In this document: one piece after another, positions 24,864 through 34,358 of the stretch
How positions within the stretch are numbered: the stretch's first letter is position 1
Layout: every line of letters starts with the position of its first letter
Source of the DNA: Burkholderia sp. L27(2015)
Lineage (GTDB): Bacteria > Pseudomonadota > Gammaproteobacteria > Burkholderiales > Burkholderiaceae
Assembly: GCF_009765705.1 (NCBI RefSeq)
Contig: NZ_LMUX01000016.1
Span: 1 to 64,000, forward strand
Direction: 5' to 3'
DNA: 64,000 nt
Position numbers and translations under genes: made by a program
Notes under the pieces: generated by a model
What the model was told of the DNA's origin: nothing
The model's input: the letters and a program-made list of their open reading frames with translations, nothing else
The model's database searches: none

Positions 24864-27815
24864 TCATTTTGCCGCCGCGCCCTCTTCGACAACCGGCTGG
24901 CGGTTGTGCAGAAGGTCGAGCTGCGTTTCGTTGAAGCGCGAATAGGCTTTCTGCCATTCCGACGGTTGTTCGACCGGCAAGACCTGCACCGCCGTGACCT
25001 TGTATTCCGGACAATTAGTCGCCCAGTCCGAGCTGTCGGTGGTGATCACGTTGGCACCCGACTCCGGGAAGTGGAAGGTCGTGTAGACCACACCGGGCTG
25101 CATGCGCTCCGTCACCAGTGCGCGCAGCACAGTCGTGCCGGCACGCGACTCGATGCCGACCCAGTCGTCCTTGTTGATGCCGCGATCTTCCGCATCGACC
25201 GGATGAATTTCCAGCCGGTCTTCGCTGTGCCACTGCGAATTCTCGGTGCGCCGCGTCTGGGCGCCGACGTTGTACTGCGACAAGATACGGCCGGTCGTCA
25301 GCAGCAGCGGATACTTGCGCGTCACCTTTTCCTTCGTGGCGAAGAACTTGGTAATGATGAAGCGGCCCTTGCCTCGCACGAATTCGTCGATGTGCATGAT
25401 AGGCGTGCCTTCCGGCGCATGCTCGTTGCATGGCCACTGCACGCTGCCCAGCTTATCGATCAGGTCGAACGAGACGTTCGAGAACGTCGGCGTGAGCCGC
25501 GCGATCTCATCCATGATTTCCGACGGATGGCTGTAATTCATCTCGTAGCCCAGCGCCTTGGACAACATCATCGTGACTTCCCAGTCGCCGTAGATGCCCA
25601 GCGGCGGCATCACTTTGCGTACGCGCGAGATGCGGCGCTCGGCATTGGTGAAGGTGCCGTCTTTCTCCAGGAACGATGCGCCGGGCAGGAACACGTGAGC
25701 GTATTTGGCGGTTTCGTTCAGGAAGATATCCTGCACCACGATGCATTCCATCGACGACAGCGCGTGTGCGACGTGATGCGTATCCGGATCCGACTGGACG
25801 ATATCCTCGCCTTGCACGTACAGGCCCATGAAGGTGCCGTGAGCCGCCGCGTCGAACATGTTGGGAATGCGCAGGCCCGGTTCCGGTTGCAGTTCGACCT
25901 TCCACGCTTCTTCGAACAGCGCGCGCGTGATCGAGTCGGAGATATGGCGATAGCCTGGCAGTTCGTGCGGGAACGAGCCCATGTCGCACGAGCCTTGCAC
26001 GTTGTTCTGGCCACGCAGCGGGTTGATGCCGACGCCTTCGCGACCGACGTTGCCGGTAGCCATCGCCAGGTTGGCAATGCCCATGACCGTGGTCGAGCCC
26101 TGCGCGTGTTCGGTGACGCCCAAGCCGTAATAAATGGCGCCGTTGTTGGCGGCCGCATACATGCGTGCCGCACCGCGCACTTGCTCGGCCGGCACGCCGG
26201 TGAGTTCAGCCGTGGCTTCCGGTGAATTTTCCGGCAGCGAGACGAAGTCGCGCCATTGCTGGAACGCACGCGCTTCGCAGCGCTCCGCGATAAACGTTTC
26301 GTCGATCAGGCCTTCAGTGACGATCACGTGCGCGAGCGCATTGACTATCGCGACGTTCGTACCCGGGCGCAATTGCAGGTGATACGACGCCTTGATGTGC
26401 GGGCCGTCGACAATATCGATCTTGCGCGGATCGACCACGATCAACTTGGCGCCTTCGCGGATGCGGCGCTTCATGCGTGAGGCGAAGACCGGGTGGCCGT
26501 CGGTCGGGTTGGCGCCGATCACGACGATCACGTCGGAATGAGCGACCGACGCAAACGTTTGCGTACCGGCCGATTCGCCGATGGTTTGTTTCAGGCCATA
26601 CCCGGTGGGCGAGTGGCACACGCGTGCGCAGGTGTCGACGTTGTTGTTGCCGAAGGCGGCACGCACCAGCTTTTGCACCAGGTACGTTTCTTCATTGGTA
26701 CAGCGCGACGACGTGATGCCGCCGATCGAATCGCGCCCGTACTTGCCCTGGATCCGGCGGAATTCCGAAGCGGCATACGCAATCGCTTCTTCCCAGCTCA
26801 CCTCTTGCCACGGATCGTTGATGCTCTTGCGGATCATCGGGGTGGTGATGCGGTCGGGGTGCGTGGCATAGCCCCACGCAAAGCGACCCTTGACGCACGA
26901 GTGGCCTTCATTGGCCTGCCCGTTCTTGTACGGCGTCATGCGCACGACTTCGTTACCCTTGACCTCGGCCTTGAAGGCGCAACCGACGCCGCAATAGGCA
27001 CACGTGGTTACCACCGACTTGGTCGGCTGGCCCAGCATGATGACCGATTTTTCCTGCAAGGTCGCAGTCGGGCAGGCCTCCACACAAGCGCCGCACGACA
27101 CGCATTCCGAATCCATGAACGACTGGTCTTCGCCGGCCGAAACACGCGAACCGAAGCCGCGCCCCGAAATGGTCAATGCAAACGTACCCTGGGTTTCTTC
27201 ACAGGCGCGCACGCAGCGATTGCACACGATGCACTTTGACGGATCGTAAGTGAAATACGGATTGGATTCGTCTTTCTTGCTGTCGAGGTGATTCTCGCCT
27301 TCGTAGCCGTAGCGCACTTCGCGCAGCCCGGTCATGCCAGCCATATCCTGCAGTTCGCAGTTGCCGTTGGCGCCACAGGTCAGGCAGTCGAGCGGGTGAT
27401 CGGAGATATACATCTCCATCACGTTGCGACGCAGGCTATGCAGCTTGTCGGTCTGGGTATGCACTTTCATGCCGGCTTCGGCCGGCGTGGTGCACGAGGC
27501 CGGATAACCGCGGCGGCCTTCGATTTCAACCAGGCACAGCCGGCACGAGCCGAACGGCTCGAGTGAATCGGTGGCGCACAGCTTGGGCACTTGTACGCCG
27601 GACTCGATGGCCGCGCGCATCACCGACGTGCCCGCAGGAACCGTCACCGCGACACCGTCGATTTCCAGCGTGACGGTCGTGTCGGCATGACGATACGGCG
27701 TGCCGTAATCGAGCTCCTGGATGGGCATCGAATCGCTCATCGGAATCGGTTTGATCGATGCGCATCCGCATGAACCTGAGCCGCAGCCCGATTGGGGTTG
27801 AGTTGCGTTTGCCAT
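24864..27815 (-). CDS. fdsA: NAD-dependent formate dehydrogenase alpha subunit (Mo-bisMGD and Fe-S)
   Basis: 983 residues, cytoplasmic. The N-terminus carries a 2Fe-2S ferredoxin domain (Cys in KLCATDSLEPFGSCRLCLVE region), then NuoG-type and 4Fe-4S clusters (CIVCNRCVRAC, CVSCGACVEACP). The large molybdopterin domain starts with CAYCGVGC. CARVCHSPTGYG contains the Cys ligand to molybdenum and the neighbouring His. A C-terminal guanosine-dinucleotide binding domain ends the protein. Oxidises formate to CO2 and passes electrons through FdsB/FdsG to NAD. The N-terminus has many Cys (SGCGSGSCGCAS), a possible extra metal site. Start at 27815 chosen over 27830. Confidence 0.96.
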   Translation of the reverse strand: MANATQPQSGCGSGSCGCASIKPIPMSDSMPIQELDYGTPYRHADTTVTLEIDGVAVTVPAGTSVMRAAIESGVQVPKLCATDSLEPFGSCRLCLVEIEGRRGYPASCTTPAEAGMKVHTQTDKLHSLRRNVMEMYISDHPLDCLTCGANGNCELQDMAGMTGLREVRYGYEGENHLDSKKDESNPYFTYDPSKCIVCNRCVRACEETQGTFALTISGRGFGSRVSAGEDQSFMDSECVSCGACVEACPTATLQEKSVIMLGQPTKSVVTTCAYCGVGCAFKAEVKGNEVVRMTPYKNGQANEGHSCVKGRFAWGYATHPDRITTPMIRKSINDPWQEVSWEEAIAYAASEFRRIQGKYGRDSIGGITSSRCTNEETYLVQKLVRAAFGNNNVDTCARVCHSPTGYGLKQTIGESAGTQTFASVAHSDVIVVIGANPTDGHPVFASRMKRRIREGAKLIVVDPRKIDIVDGPHIKASYHLQLRPGTNVAIVNALAHVIVTEGLIDETFIAERCEARAFQQWRDFVSLPENSPEATAELTGVPAEQVRGAARMYAAANNGAIYYGLGVTEHAQGSTTVMGIANLAMATGNVGREGVGINPLRGQNNVQGSCDMGSFPHELPGYRHISDSITRALFEEAWKVELQPEPGLRIPNMFDAAAHGTFMGLYVQGEDIVQSDPDTHHVAHALSSMECIVVQDIFLNETAKYAHVFLPGASFLEKDGTFTNAERRISRVRKVMPPLGIYGDWEVTMMLSKALGYEMNYSHPSEIMDEIARLTPTFSNVSFDLIDKLGSVQWPCNEHAPEGTPIMHIDEFVRGKGRFIITKFFATKEKVTRKYPLLLTTGRILSQYNVGAQTRRTENSQWHSEDRLEIHPVDAEDRGINKDDWVGIESRAGTTVLRALVTERMQPGVVYTTFHFPESGANVITTDSSDWATNCPEYKVTAVQVLPVEQPSEWQKAYSRFNETQLDLLHNRQPVVEEGAAAK

Positions 27816-27834
27816 AAAAGTGGTCTCCATTTCG

Positions 27835-29391
27835 TCAGGCCGCCGCGGTTTGCGGTGCGCCGGTCAGGCCGAAATCTTCGGGGAAGTGGTTCAGTGCGGA
27901 CAGCACGGGGTACGGGGTCATGCCACCCATCGCACACAGCGAGCCGTTGAGCATGGTGTCGCACAAGTCGCGCAGCAGCGTGACTTGCTTGACCGAGGTA
28001 TCGCCATTGCGAATGCGCTGGATGACCTCGACCCCGCGGGTCGAGCCGATCCGGCACGGTGTGCATTTACCGCACGATTCGAGCGCGCAGAATTTCATCG
28101 CGTATTGCGCGAGCTGCGCCAGATTGGCCGTATCGTCGTGTACGACGATGCCGCCATGACCTACCACCGCGCCCACTGCGGCGTACGCTTCATAGTCGAG
28201 CGGAATATCCCACTGGCTTTCCGGCAGATAGGTGCCCAGCGGGCCACCCACTTGCACGGTACGTATCGGCCGGCCGCTGGCGGTGCCGCCGCCGTAGTCG
28301 AACATCAATTCGCGCATGGTCACGCCAAACGCCAGTTCAACCAGACCGCCGTAGCGGATGTTGCCGGCCAACTGGATCGGCAGCGTGCCACGCGAGCGGC
28401 CCTGGCCGAAGTTTTTGTAGAAGTCGGCACCGCGCGCAAAAATGATAGGCACCGAAGCGAGCGTGACTACGTTATTGATCACGGTCGGCTTGCCATGCAA
28501 ACCGGAGAGCGCGGGAATCGGCGGCTTGGCGCGCACGATGCCACGCTTGCCCTCAAGGCTTTCCAGCAAGGCGGTTTCTTCGCCGCACACATAGGCGCCG
28601 CCGCCCATCACCACATGCAGTTCGAAGGTCTTGCCCGAACCCAGCACATCGGTGCCCAGCCAGCCGGCGGCGCGAGCCTTCTCGATCGCGCGGTTCAGCG
28701 TCTTGACCGCGTGCGGGTATTCGCTGCGAACGTAGATCCAGCCCTCGGTCGCGTCGGACGAAATACCGGCAATGGTCATGCCTTCGATCAGCATGAACGG
28801 ATCGCTCTCCATGGCCAACCGGTCGGAGAACGTGCCGGAGTCGCCTTCGTCGGCATTGCACACCACGTATTTCTGGTCCGCCACCGCACCGAGCACGGTC
28901 TTCCATTTGATGCCGGCTGGAAAGGCCGCGCCGCCGCGGCCGCGCAAGCCCGAGTCGATCAACATCTGGCAGGCGTCGGCGCCGCGCATCGCAAGCGCGT
29001 TCCTCAGCCCCTCGAGTCCGCCATGCGCGACGTAGTCTTCGGTCGAAAGGGGATCGGTGATGCCGATGCGGGCGAACGTCAGGCGCTGTTGCTTCTTCAG
29101 AAACGCAATTTCGTCGACTACGCCCACGCATAGGTCATGCTGGCGGCCGTGCAGGAAGTCGGCATCGAATAAAGCGGCGACGTGTTCGACTTCAACATTG
29201 GCGTATCCCACGCGCCCGCCTGCAGTTTCCACTTCCACCAGCGGTTCGAGCCACAGCAGGCCGCGCGAGCCGTTGCGCACCAGTTCGATCTCGACGCCAC
29301 GCTGCGCGGCTTGAGCCACGAGCGCTTGCGCGACTTCGTCGGCACCGAGCGCGAGGGCGGAGGAATCACAAGGAACGAAGATGCGGGTCAT
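27835..29391 (-). CDS. fdsB: Formate dehydrogenase beta subunit (NuoF-like, FMN/NADH)
   Basis: 518 residues. An N-terminal thioredoxin-like segment is followed by NuoF-type domains: GLRGRGGAAFPAGIKW binds NADH, NADEGDSGTFSDR binds FMN, and the C-terminal ESCGKCTPCRIG carries the 4Fe-4S cluster. It accepts electrons from FdsA and reduces NAD. ATG at 29391 overlaps the fdsG stop (ATGA), so the two are translationally coupled. Confidence 0.96.
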   Translation of the reverse strand: MTRIFVPCDSSALALGADEVAQALVAQAAQRGVEIELVRNGSRGLLWLEPLVEVETAGGRVGYANVEVEHVAALFDADFLHGRQHDLCVGVVDEIAFLKKQQRLTFARIGITDPLSTEDYVAHGGLEGLRNALAMRGADACQMLIDSGLRGRGGAAFPAGIKWKTVLGAVADQKYVVCNADEGDSGTFSDRLAMESDPFMLIEGMTIAGISSDATEGWIYVRSEYPHAVKTLNRAIEKARAAGWLGTDVLGSGKTFELHVVMGGGAYVCGEETALLESLEGKRGIVRAKPPIPALSGLHGKPTVINNVVTLASVPIIFARGADFYKNFGQGRSRGTLPIQLAGNIRYGGLVELAFGVTMRELMFDYGGGTASGRPIRTVQVGGPLGTYLPESQWDIPLDYEAYAAVGAVVGHGGIVVHDDTANLAQLAQYAMKFCALESCGKCTPCRIGSTRGVEVIQRIRNGDTSVKQVTLLRDLCDTMLNGSLCAMGGMTPYPVLSALNHFPEDFGLTGAPQTAAA

Positions 29392-29897
29392 ACGGTTTCC
29401 TTTGCGGCGGCGGCCTCGGTGCACGCTTGCTGGTTAGCTTGCAGCAGCGCATCGAATTTCTTCGGCGTAACCTTCGCATAGAGCTTGTCATTGATCATCA
29501 TCGACGGCGACAGTGCGCATTGGCCCAGGCAATAGGTCGATTGCAGGCTGACTGCAGCGGGGCCATCTTCATGCTGGTGGCTGTCGAAGCGGCATCCCGT
29601 GCGCTGCTCCATGTGCTCGGCGAGCGCCTCGGAACCCATGCTCTGGCATGCCTCGGCGCGGCACAACTGGATGGCGATCGGCGCCGGCGCGGAGGTACGG
29701 AAATGATGGTAGTACGTGATAAAGCCATAGACTTCAGCACGAGAGAGGTTCATCGCCCGCGCCAGCGGCGCTATTGTGCCCTCGGGAATATGTCCCGCTT
29801 CCTCCTGAATTGCGTGCAGGATGGTTAGCAGGGGCTGCCCGGGAAGGGCCAAGCGGGCCACCAGCTCTTCTGGCGCGATCGCAACGCGAGTGTGCAC
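29388..29897 (-). CDS. fdsG: Formate dehydrogenase gamma subunit (NuoE-like 2Fe-2S)
   Basis: 169 residues, GTG start with GGAG seven bases upstream. Thioredoxin-like NuoE fold. The four cluster Cys are in LCRAEACQSMG and STYCLGQCALSP. First gene of fdsGBAD. Carries electrons within the FdsABG complex. Confidence 0.94.
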   Translation of the reverse strand: MHTRVAIAPEELVARLALPGQPLLTILHAIQEEAGHIPEGTIAPLARAMNLSRAEVYGFITYYHHFRTSAPAPIAIQLCRAEACQSMGSEALAEHMEQRTGCRFDSHQHEDGPAAVSLQSTYCLGQCALSPSMMINDKLYAKVTPKKFDALLQANQQACTEAAAAKETV

Positions 29898-29922
29898 GAT
29901 ATATCTCCGGATCCACGCTTAG

Positions 29923-29944
29923 AATATGCTACAAGAAGCATATT
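29923..29944. promoter_or_regulatory. Candidate FdsR operator
   Basis: Perfect 8-base inverted repeat AATATGCT (29923-29930) acaaga AGCATATT (29937-29944), 26 bases upstream of fdsG and 77 bases upstream of the divergent fdsR-type gene. Central in the 123-base divergent promoter region and AT-rich like ModE-type sites. Confidence 0.6.
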
Positions 29945-30020
29945 TAAACGCTATTATTCAGGTCTGTCTCCCACGATAGCCGTTGATAAACAGAGTTTCA
30001 ATAGGAATTTACGCTGCATA

Positions 30021-31091
30021 ATGATTCAAGTCACCTCTCACACCGAACTGCACCTGCTGCATCCAGGCGGCGAATCTCTGAATCTGGGCGATGTCGTTCC
30101 TCTACTCAAGCAGATCCGGCAGTTGGGCAGCATCGCGGCGGCGGCGCAACACATAGGCATGTCCTACCGCCACGCATGGGGACGCGTGCGAACGCTGGAG
30201 CAACTGTTGGGCAGCGAATTGATCGCCAAGTCGCGCGGACGCGGTTCGGTGCTGTCGGAATTGGGCGAGAAACTGTTATGGGCCGACCGCATGCGCGAAG
30301 AACGCACGCAGTTGTCCATGGCAAGCCTGAGCAAAGAGGTTGCCCAGGAATTGAATAAGCTGCTGGGCGGAGCCGGAGGCGTGGCGCGCATCCATGCCTC
30401 GCACGGCTACGCAGTCGACGCGCTGGTCGATGCACTGGCGGCGCAGCAGACGGTGGCGGACTTGCGTTACCGCGAAAGCGCCGAGGCCGTGGCCGCGCTG
30501 GCGCGTGGCGAGTGCGATATTGCGGGTTTTCACCTGCCGACCGGCGAATTTCGCGCCAGTTGCGCGAATGCGTTCCGGCCCTTGTTGGACGATAGCCGGC
30601 ATGTGTTGATCCATTTGACCCAGCGCAAGCAGGGCTTGTTCTTGCCCAAAGGTAATCCCAAGGAAATCAAAGGCTTGGCCGACCTCGCCCGCGAAGACAT
30701 CCGCTTCGTGAATCGTCAGCCAGGTTCGGGTACCCGTATGCTGCTGGATTTGCTGTTACTCAAAAACGGCGTAGATCCGGCGTTGGTCCACAGCCAAGCC
30801 AGCACCGAATTGACGCACTCAGCCATCGCGGCATTTGTCGCAAGCGGGATGGCCGATTCCGGCTTTGGTGTGGAACCCGCTGCCCGCCAATTCGGGCTGG
30901 ACTTCGTCCCGATCGTGGACGAAGATTATTATTTCGTGTGTGAGCGCGCCAAGCTGAACGCCGGCGCGCTGCGCATCTTGTTGGATATCCTGCTTTCGGA
31001 CGCGTTTCACGAGGTCGTCAGCCAACTGGCCGGGTACGACGGTCGCCGGTGTGGCGAAATAGTCAGCGTGCGGGCCGGGTTGAGCGGCTGA
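30021..31091 (+). CDS. fdsR: FdsR-type regulator (ModE-like HTH plus molybdate-binding-type domain)
   Basis: 356 residues. N-terminal ModE/LysR-like helix-turn-helix: GSIAAAAQHIGMSYRHAWGR, then a dimer helix. The C-terminal ~200 residues form a PBP-like domain (GYAVDALVDALAAQQ, RESAEAVAALARGECDIAGFHLPTG, region MADSGFGVEPAARQFGLDF). Divergent from fdsG. In Rhodobacter and Cupriavidus, FdsR of this build controls the formate dehydrogenase operon in response to formate and molybdate. ATG at 30021 chosen; an open frame extends upstream through the operator and is not coding. Confidence 0.85.
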   Translation: MIQVTSHTELHLLHPGGESLNLGDVVPLLKQIRQLGSIAAAAQHIGMSYRHAWGRVRTLEQLLGSELIAKSRGRGSVLSELGEKLLWADRMREERTQLSMASLSKEVAQELNKLLGGAGGVARIHASHGYAVDALVDALAAQQTVADLRYRESAEAVAALARGECDIAGFHLPTGEFRASCANAFRPLLDDSRHVLIHLTQRKQGLFLPKGNPKEIKGLADLAREDIRFVNRQPGSGTRMLLDLLLLKNGVDPALVHSQASTELTHSAIAAFVASGMADSGFGVEPAARQFGLDFVPIVDEDYYFVCERAKLNAGALRILLDILLSDAFHEVVSQLAGYDGRRCGEIVSVRAGLSG

Positions 31092-31099
31092 CCGGCTAG

Positions 31100-31297
31100 T
31101 TAGTTGGGCCGTCGCATCGCCTTCAAGGCATGGTGGCCAATATCGGTAAGCCTGACATGGTGCGCGCCCGACGCCAATCGTTCGAGCAATACCAACTGTC
31201 GCTCCAGCAATGCGTCGAGTTCTTCGCGCTCCATTTCGACCTGTTGCGGCGCATCTTTCACAAGTAACAGCGTGGCAAATTCATGCGGACTCAGCAT
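31100..31297 (-). CDS. Small conserved hypothetical protein
   Basis: 65 residues from the ATG at 31297, with GGAG six bases upstream. Sequence begins MLSPHEFATLLLVKDAP; the body is predicted helical (EREELDALLERQLVLLERLASG) and may form a small winged-helix fragment, ending HHALKAMRR. It converges with fdsR with an eight-base gap. No function recognised. Confidence 0.65.
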   Translation of the reverse strand: MLSPHEFATLLLVKDAPQQVEMEREELDALLERQLVLLERLASGAHHVRLTDIGHHALKAMRRPN

Positions 31298-31869
31298 CGT
31301 TGTCTCCACTCATATCAGGTTGGCGGACGGCAGACCGGAGCGCGGAACCCGTTGCGACGACACAACGAACGGGCGGTAAATAATCTCCGGGAGTTCAAGT
31401 CTAGGCGCTGGCGAGCCGAATTTCAAAGATGAATATGGAATAACAAACGCGGCTCGAGGTTCATTTACCGGGGGCCGCATATAGCGTGGCAGTACATCGA
31501 CGCTATCGCATCGCTAATACGATTGTCTTTACCGTCGGGAAGTTAAATCCGAATACAGAATTCGAGCGCGCTATTCAAACGGGGACCCAGTGTGGACTGT
31601 CTGCGGCGCCGCCTGCAGCCGGATCGCCGGCCTGCGAAAAACGGCCGGCCTGTGGTCCTGAAAATCTGATTTTTACACCGAGAAATTATTAAAAATAAAA
31701 TCACGGAAGAATAAAATCACGGTTAATCATGGTATTTGATGCATAAGAAAATATAGCGCCAGCATGGTTTTACGCGCGCGTCCTTTATTTTCGACACACC
31801 ATTTATTTTGGGCCGTATTGGATAGGCATTGCCTATAATCTGCCACGATAATCGATAAAAATAAAAACG
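31298..31869. other. AT-richer intergenic region
   Basis: About 570 bases without a convincing gene. One stem (GCCGGCC 31627-31633 with GGCCGGC 31643-31649) lacks a T-run. The last 200 bases before 31870 are AT-rich and probably hold the promoter of the GGDEF gene. Confidence 0.4.
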
Positions 31870-33447
31870 ATGACACGTGATTTCGATCTTCTCGGACCCA
31901 GCAGGCGCCGCGCGGCAGTGATATCGGCACGCGCGGCCAATCTTGTGCTGGCGGCGGCGATTACGCTCGCATTGGCGCTCTGTGCGATTCTGACCCAGTT
32001 CCTGTTTGCTTCATATCAAGACACGTTGCGCCTGGCAGAAGCTGCCGATCAGAACCTCTCGCGGGCAATCGAGCAGACTTTGATGCGTAATTTTATTTTG
32101 TATGACGCGCCGTTACGCGCAATACAAGACAATCCCGGCCTCATTAACAATGCGATCGCGCAGCGCTCGGGCCGCAAAGAATTCACCCTCGAGCGCGCCA
32201 CCGTTCCCAGGGAGGTCGAAGGCATCTACGTGCTCAATGCAACCGGCGACATGACGCTTAACCTTTTTGCGCCGATTCCATGGCAACCGAGTTATGCGGA
32301 TAGCGACTACTTTGTGGTCCAGCGGCAAGATCCGCTTCGAGGTTTGTACTTGAGCGAGCCGTTCAAATCGCGGCTAACGGGGTCGACGGAAATTGCATTG
32401 AGCCGGCGCTTGAACCATGCCGACGGCAGCTTTGCGGGCGTGGCCGTGATTGCCATCGACCTCTCGTCCTTCGATACGATTTTTGCGGGCTTGAAAACCG
32501 GTCGCCTCAGCCATATGAATTTGTTCCGGGACGATGGGCTGTTGTTGGCCACCTACCCTGACCGGCGGCGTCCAGTGGGCGTCGCGATTGGCGCGACCCC
32601 CAACTTCACCCGCATGCAGCGCAGCCGGGTCGGCAGCTTTGTTGCCCCTGCTGCATTGGATGGCGTTCGGCGGCTGTACTCATTCAGGCGTATCGGCGAT
32701 TTACCATTGATATTCACCACGGCGCACTCGGTGGACGATATTTTCAGCGGCTGGATTCGGCGCTCCGTCATATTGGGCAGCGTGGCTGCGCTGTTTGCCG
32801 GGCTGAGCATCGCGATTGCGTGGTGGTGGCGGCGCGAATTGCGTCGGGTCCACGAACTCCATCGGCTGCTCGGGCCTCACGCGCTCAGCGATCCGCTGAC
32901 ACAATTACCCAACGGTGCGTGCTTCGATGCGCAACTGGTCGCGCAAAGCAAAGCGGCCGGTGAGCGCAACGTGCCGCTGACGCTAATGATGATCGACGTC
33001 GATTTTTTGAAGGCCTACAACGCTATCTACGGCTACCGCGCAGGCGACGCCGCGTTGATCCGGCTCGCGGAGCATTGCCGGGCAGCCGCGAATTCGGGGG
33101 ATGTCAAACACGTCGTGGCACGCTCGAGCCGCAACCGCTTCGTGATATTGCTCAGAGGTACCGCTATCCGGCCTGCCGAGTTGATTGCCGACGGCATCCG
33201 CCAGCAGTTTGCGTTCGAGCGTATCCCACATCAAGCTAGCCATTTTGGCGTGCTCACCATCAGCATCGGTGTCGCCGCGCTCTCGGACGAAATGGATCAG
33301 GAAGGGCGGGCGCTGATGAATGCTTGTGATAACGCGCTCTCACAGGCCAAGCGCGCTGGCCATAATCAGGTTTTCCTGCATCAGGGGCGATGGTCGCCGC
33401 AAGCGCTGGGGTCAAACTACGCGGCCCGCCGCGCGGCGGGCGCATAG
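31870..33447 (+). CDS. dCache sensor protein with degenerate GGDEF domain
   Basis: 525 residues. One N-terminal membrane helix (residues ~20-45), a periplasmic dCache-type sensor (to ~290), a second helix (~297-318) and a GGDEF-like domain from ~335. The metal-binding MIDVDFLKAYN is intact, but the active-site loop that should read RYGGDEF reads RSSRNRF near residue 418, so both glycines and both acids are lost. It is almost surely unable to make c-di-GMP, and lacks an RxxD inhibitory site at the usual place. Could be a receptor or a decoy. No partner genes adjacent. Confidence 0.85.
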   Translation: MTRDFDLLGPSRRRAAVISARAANLVLAAAITLALALCAILTQFLFASYQDTLRLAEAADQNLSRAIEQTLMRNFILYDAPLRAIQDNPGLINNAIAQRSGRKEFTLERATVPREVEGIYVLNATGDMTLNLFAPIPWQPSYADSDYFVVQRQDPLRGLYLSEPFKSRLTGSTEIALSRRLNHADGSFAGVAVIAIDLSSFDTIFAGLKTGRLSHMNLFRDDGLLLATYPDRRRPVGVAIGATPNFTRMQRSRVGSFVAPAALDGVRRLYSFRRIGDLPLIFTTAHSVDDIFSGWIRRSVILGSVAALFAGLSIAIAWWWRRELRRVHELHRLLGPHALSDPLTQLPNGACFDAQLVAQSKAAGERNVPLTLMMIDVDFLKAYNAIYGYRAGDAALIRLAEHCRAAANSGDVKHVVARSSRNRFVILLRGTAIRPAELIADGIRQQFAFERIPHQASHFGVLTISIGVAALSDEMDQEGRALMNACDNALSQAKRAGHNQVFLHQGRWSPQALGSNYAARRAAGA

Positions 33448-33595
33448 CGCGAATCCGAACGCCCGCGCGCCGGTCGGGCGAGCGGGGGCGTTGCACTGGT
33501 TAGCGCGTTACCGATGTGCCGTCCTGTACGCTGCCTTTCGGGTTGTCATGCTACGATGTTCTGGACATCGCAGGAGATGTCAGCAGGAGATGCCC

Positions 33596-33976
33596 ATGAG
33601 CCAGGAAATCGTGCAACGCTTCGAAGCGCAGTTCGCGCTGCGGATCGCGCAGGCTATCTCCGGCGTGTTCGGTGAGCGCATCAAGGTCGAGGTGATTCCG
33701 AATCAAGGCAGTGGTCACCCGACCCGCGTCCATATCCACGGTGTACCGATAGAGCCCTTAGGCAGATTTGCCTATCCGTTGAATGCTTACCTGACCTGGG
33801 ACGGGGGCGAGATCGAAGCGCTTTTCAGCGCCAACGGCGAAGCGAAATTCGCGCGCTATCTCGCCGCGTTGCCCAATAAGATTTTTGCGTGGCAGGTACC
33901 GCGTCAAATCGATTTCCGTTCGCGCACTCAGGCTGAAGTCTCGGTTTTGCTGGGGGGGCTCGACTTCGAGAGCTGA
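33596..33976 (+). CDS. Conserved hypothetical protein (possibly DUF5594 type)
   Basis: 126 residues, ATG at 33596 with AGGAG six bases upstream; ATG at 33590 is too close. Starts MSQEIVQRFEAQFALRIAQA and has alternating strands (VEVIPNQGSGHPTRVHIHGVPI, shown over two parts). Soluble, mixed alpha/beta. I recall a Burkholderia family of this form but cannot confirm the number. Probably one transcript with the next gene. Confidence 0.7.
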   Translation: MSQEIVQRFEAQFALRIAQAISGVFGERIKVEVIPNQGSGHPTRVHIHGVPIEPLGRFAYPLNAYLTWDGGEIEALFSANGEAKFARYLAALPNKIFAWQVPRQIDFRSRTQAEVSVLLGGLDFES

Positions 33977-34024
33977 AGTCCATTTTCGCTTTCGCATGTT
34001 TCTTCTTACTCAGGGGTGGCTGCC

Positions 34025-34243
34025 ATGACGACCAAATCGATTTTTAGCGAAACCCATATCGCTGCGTATGAAACCAAGGCAAAGCCTGGCGAAGGGTGGA
34101 AGGGCTACATTTGGATACGCCGGCAAGGCGAAGAGCAGGACGAGGCACCCACGGCTACGACGGACGAGTTTGCGGGCGAGGATGACGCGTTATTTGCCGC
34201 CGAACTCATTGCTCGCGACAGGCTGCGCGAGCTGTCGATCTAG
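34025..34243 (+). CDS. Small conserved hypothetical protein
   Basis: 72 residues, start ATG at 34025 with a GGGG stretch nine bases upstream. Body WKGYIWIRRQGE then an acidic region and a C-terminal helix ALFAAELIARDRLRELS. 48 bases downstream of the 33596-33976 gene. Function unknown. Confidence 0.65.
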   Translation: MTTKSIFSETHIAAYETKAKPGEGWKGYIWIRRQGEEQDEAPTATTDEFAGEDDALFAAELIARDRLRELSI

Positions 34244-34358
34244 CGCCATCGTCAAATCGGATATCCCATCCGTGCATCCGCGGCCCGAGCGTATTTCGAG
34301 CGCTGGCACGCCTCTTGCGTGAAGGTAGGCATCGACTCAACAAAAAAAGAGGAAACCT

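Noticed and set aside
31627-31649. GCCGGCC/GGCCGGC stem as a terminator
   Set aside because: No T-run on either strand and no gene ending close to it.
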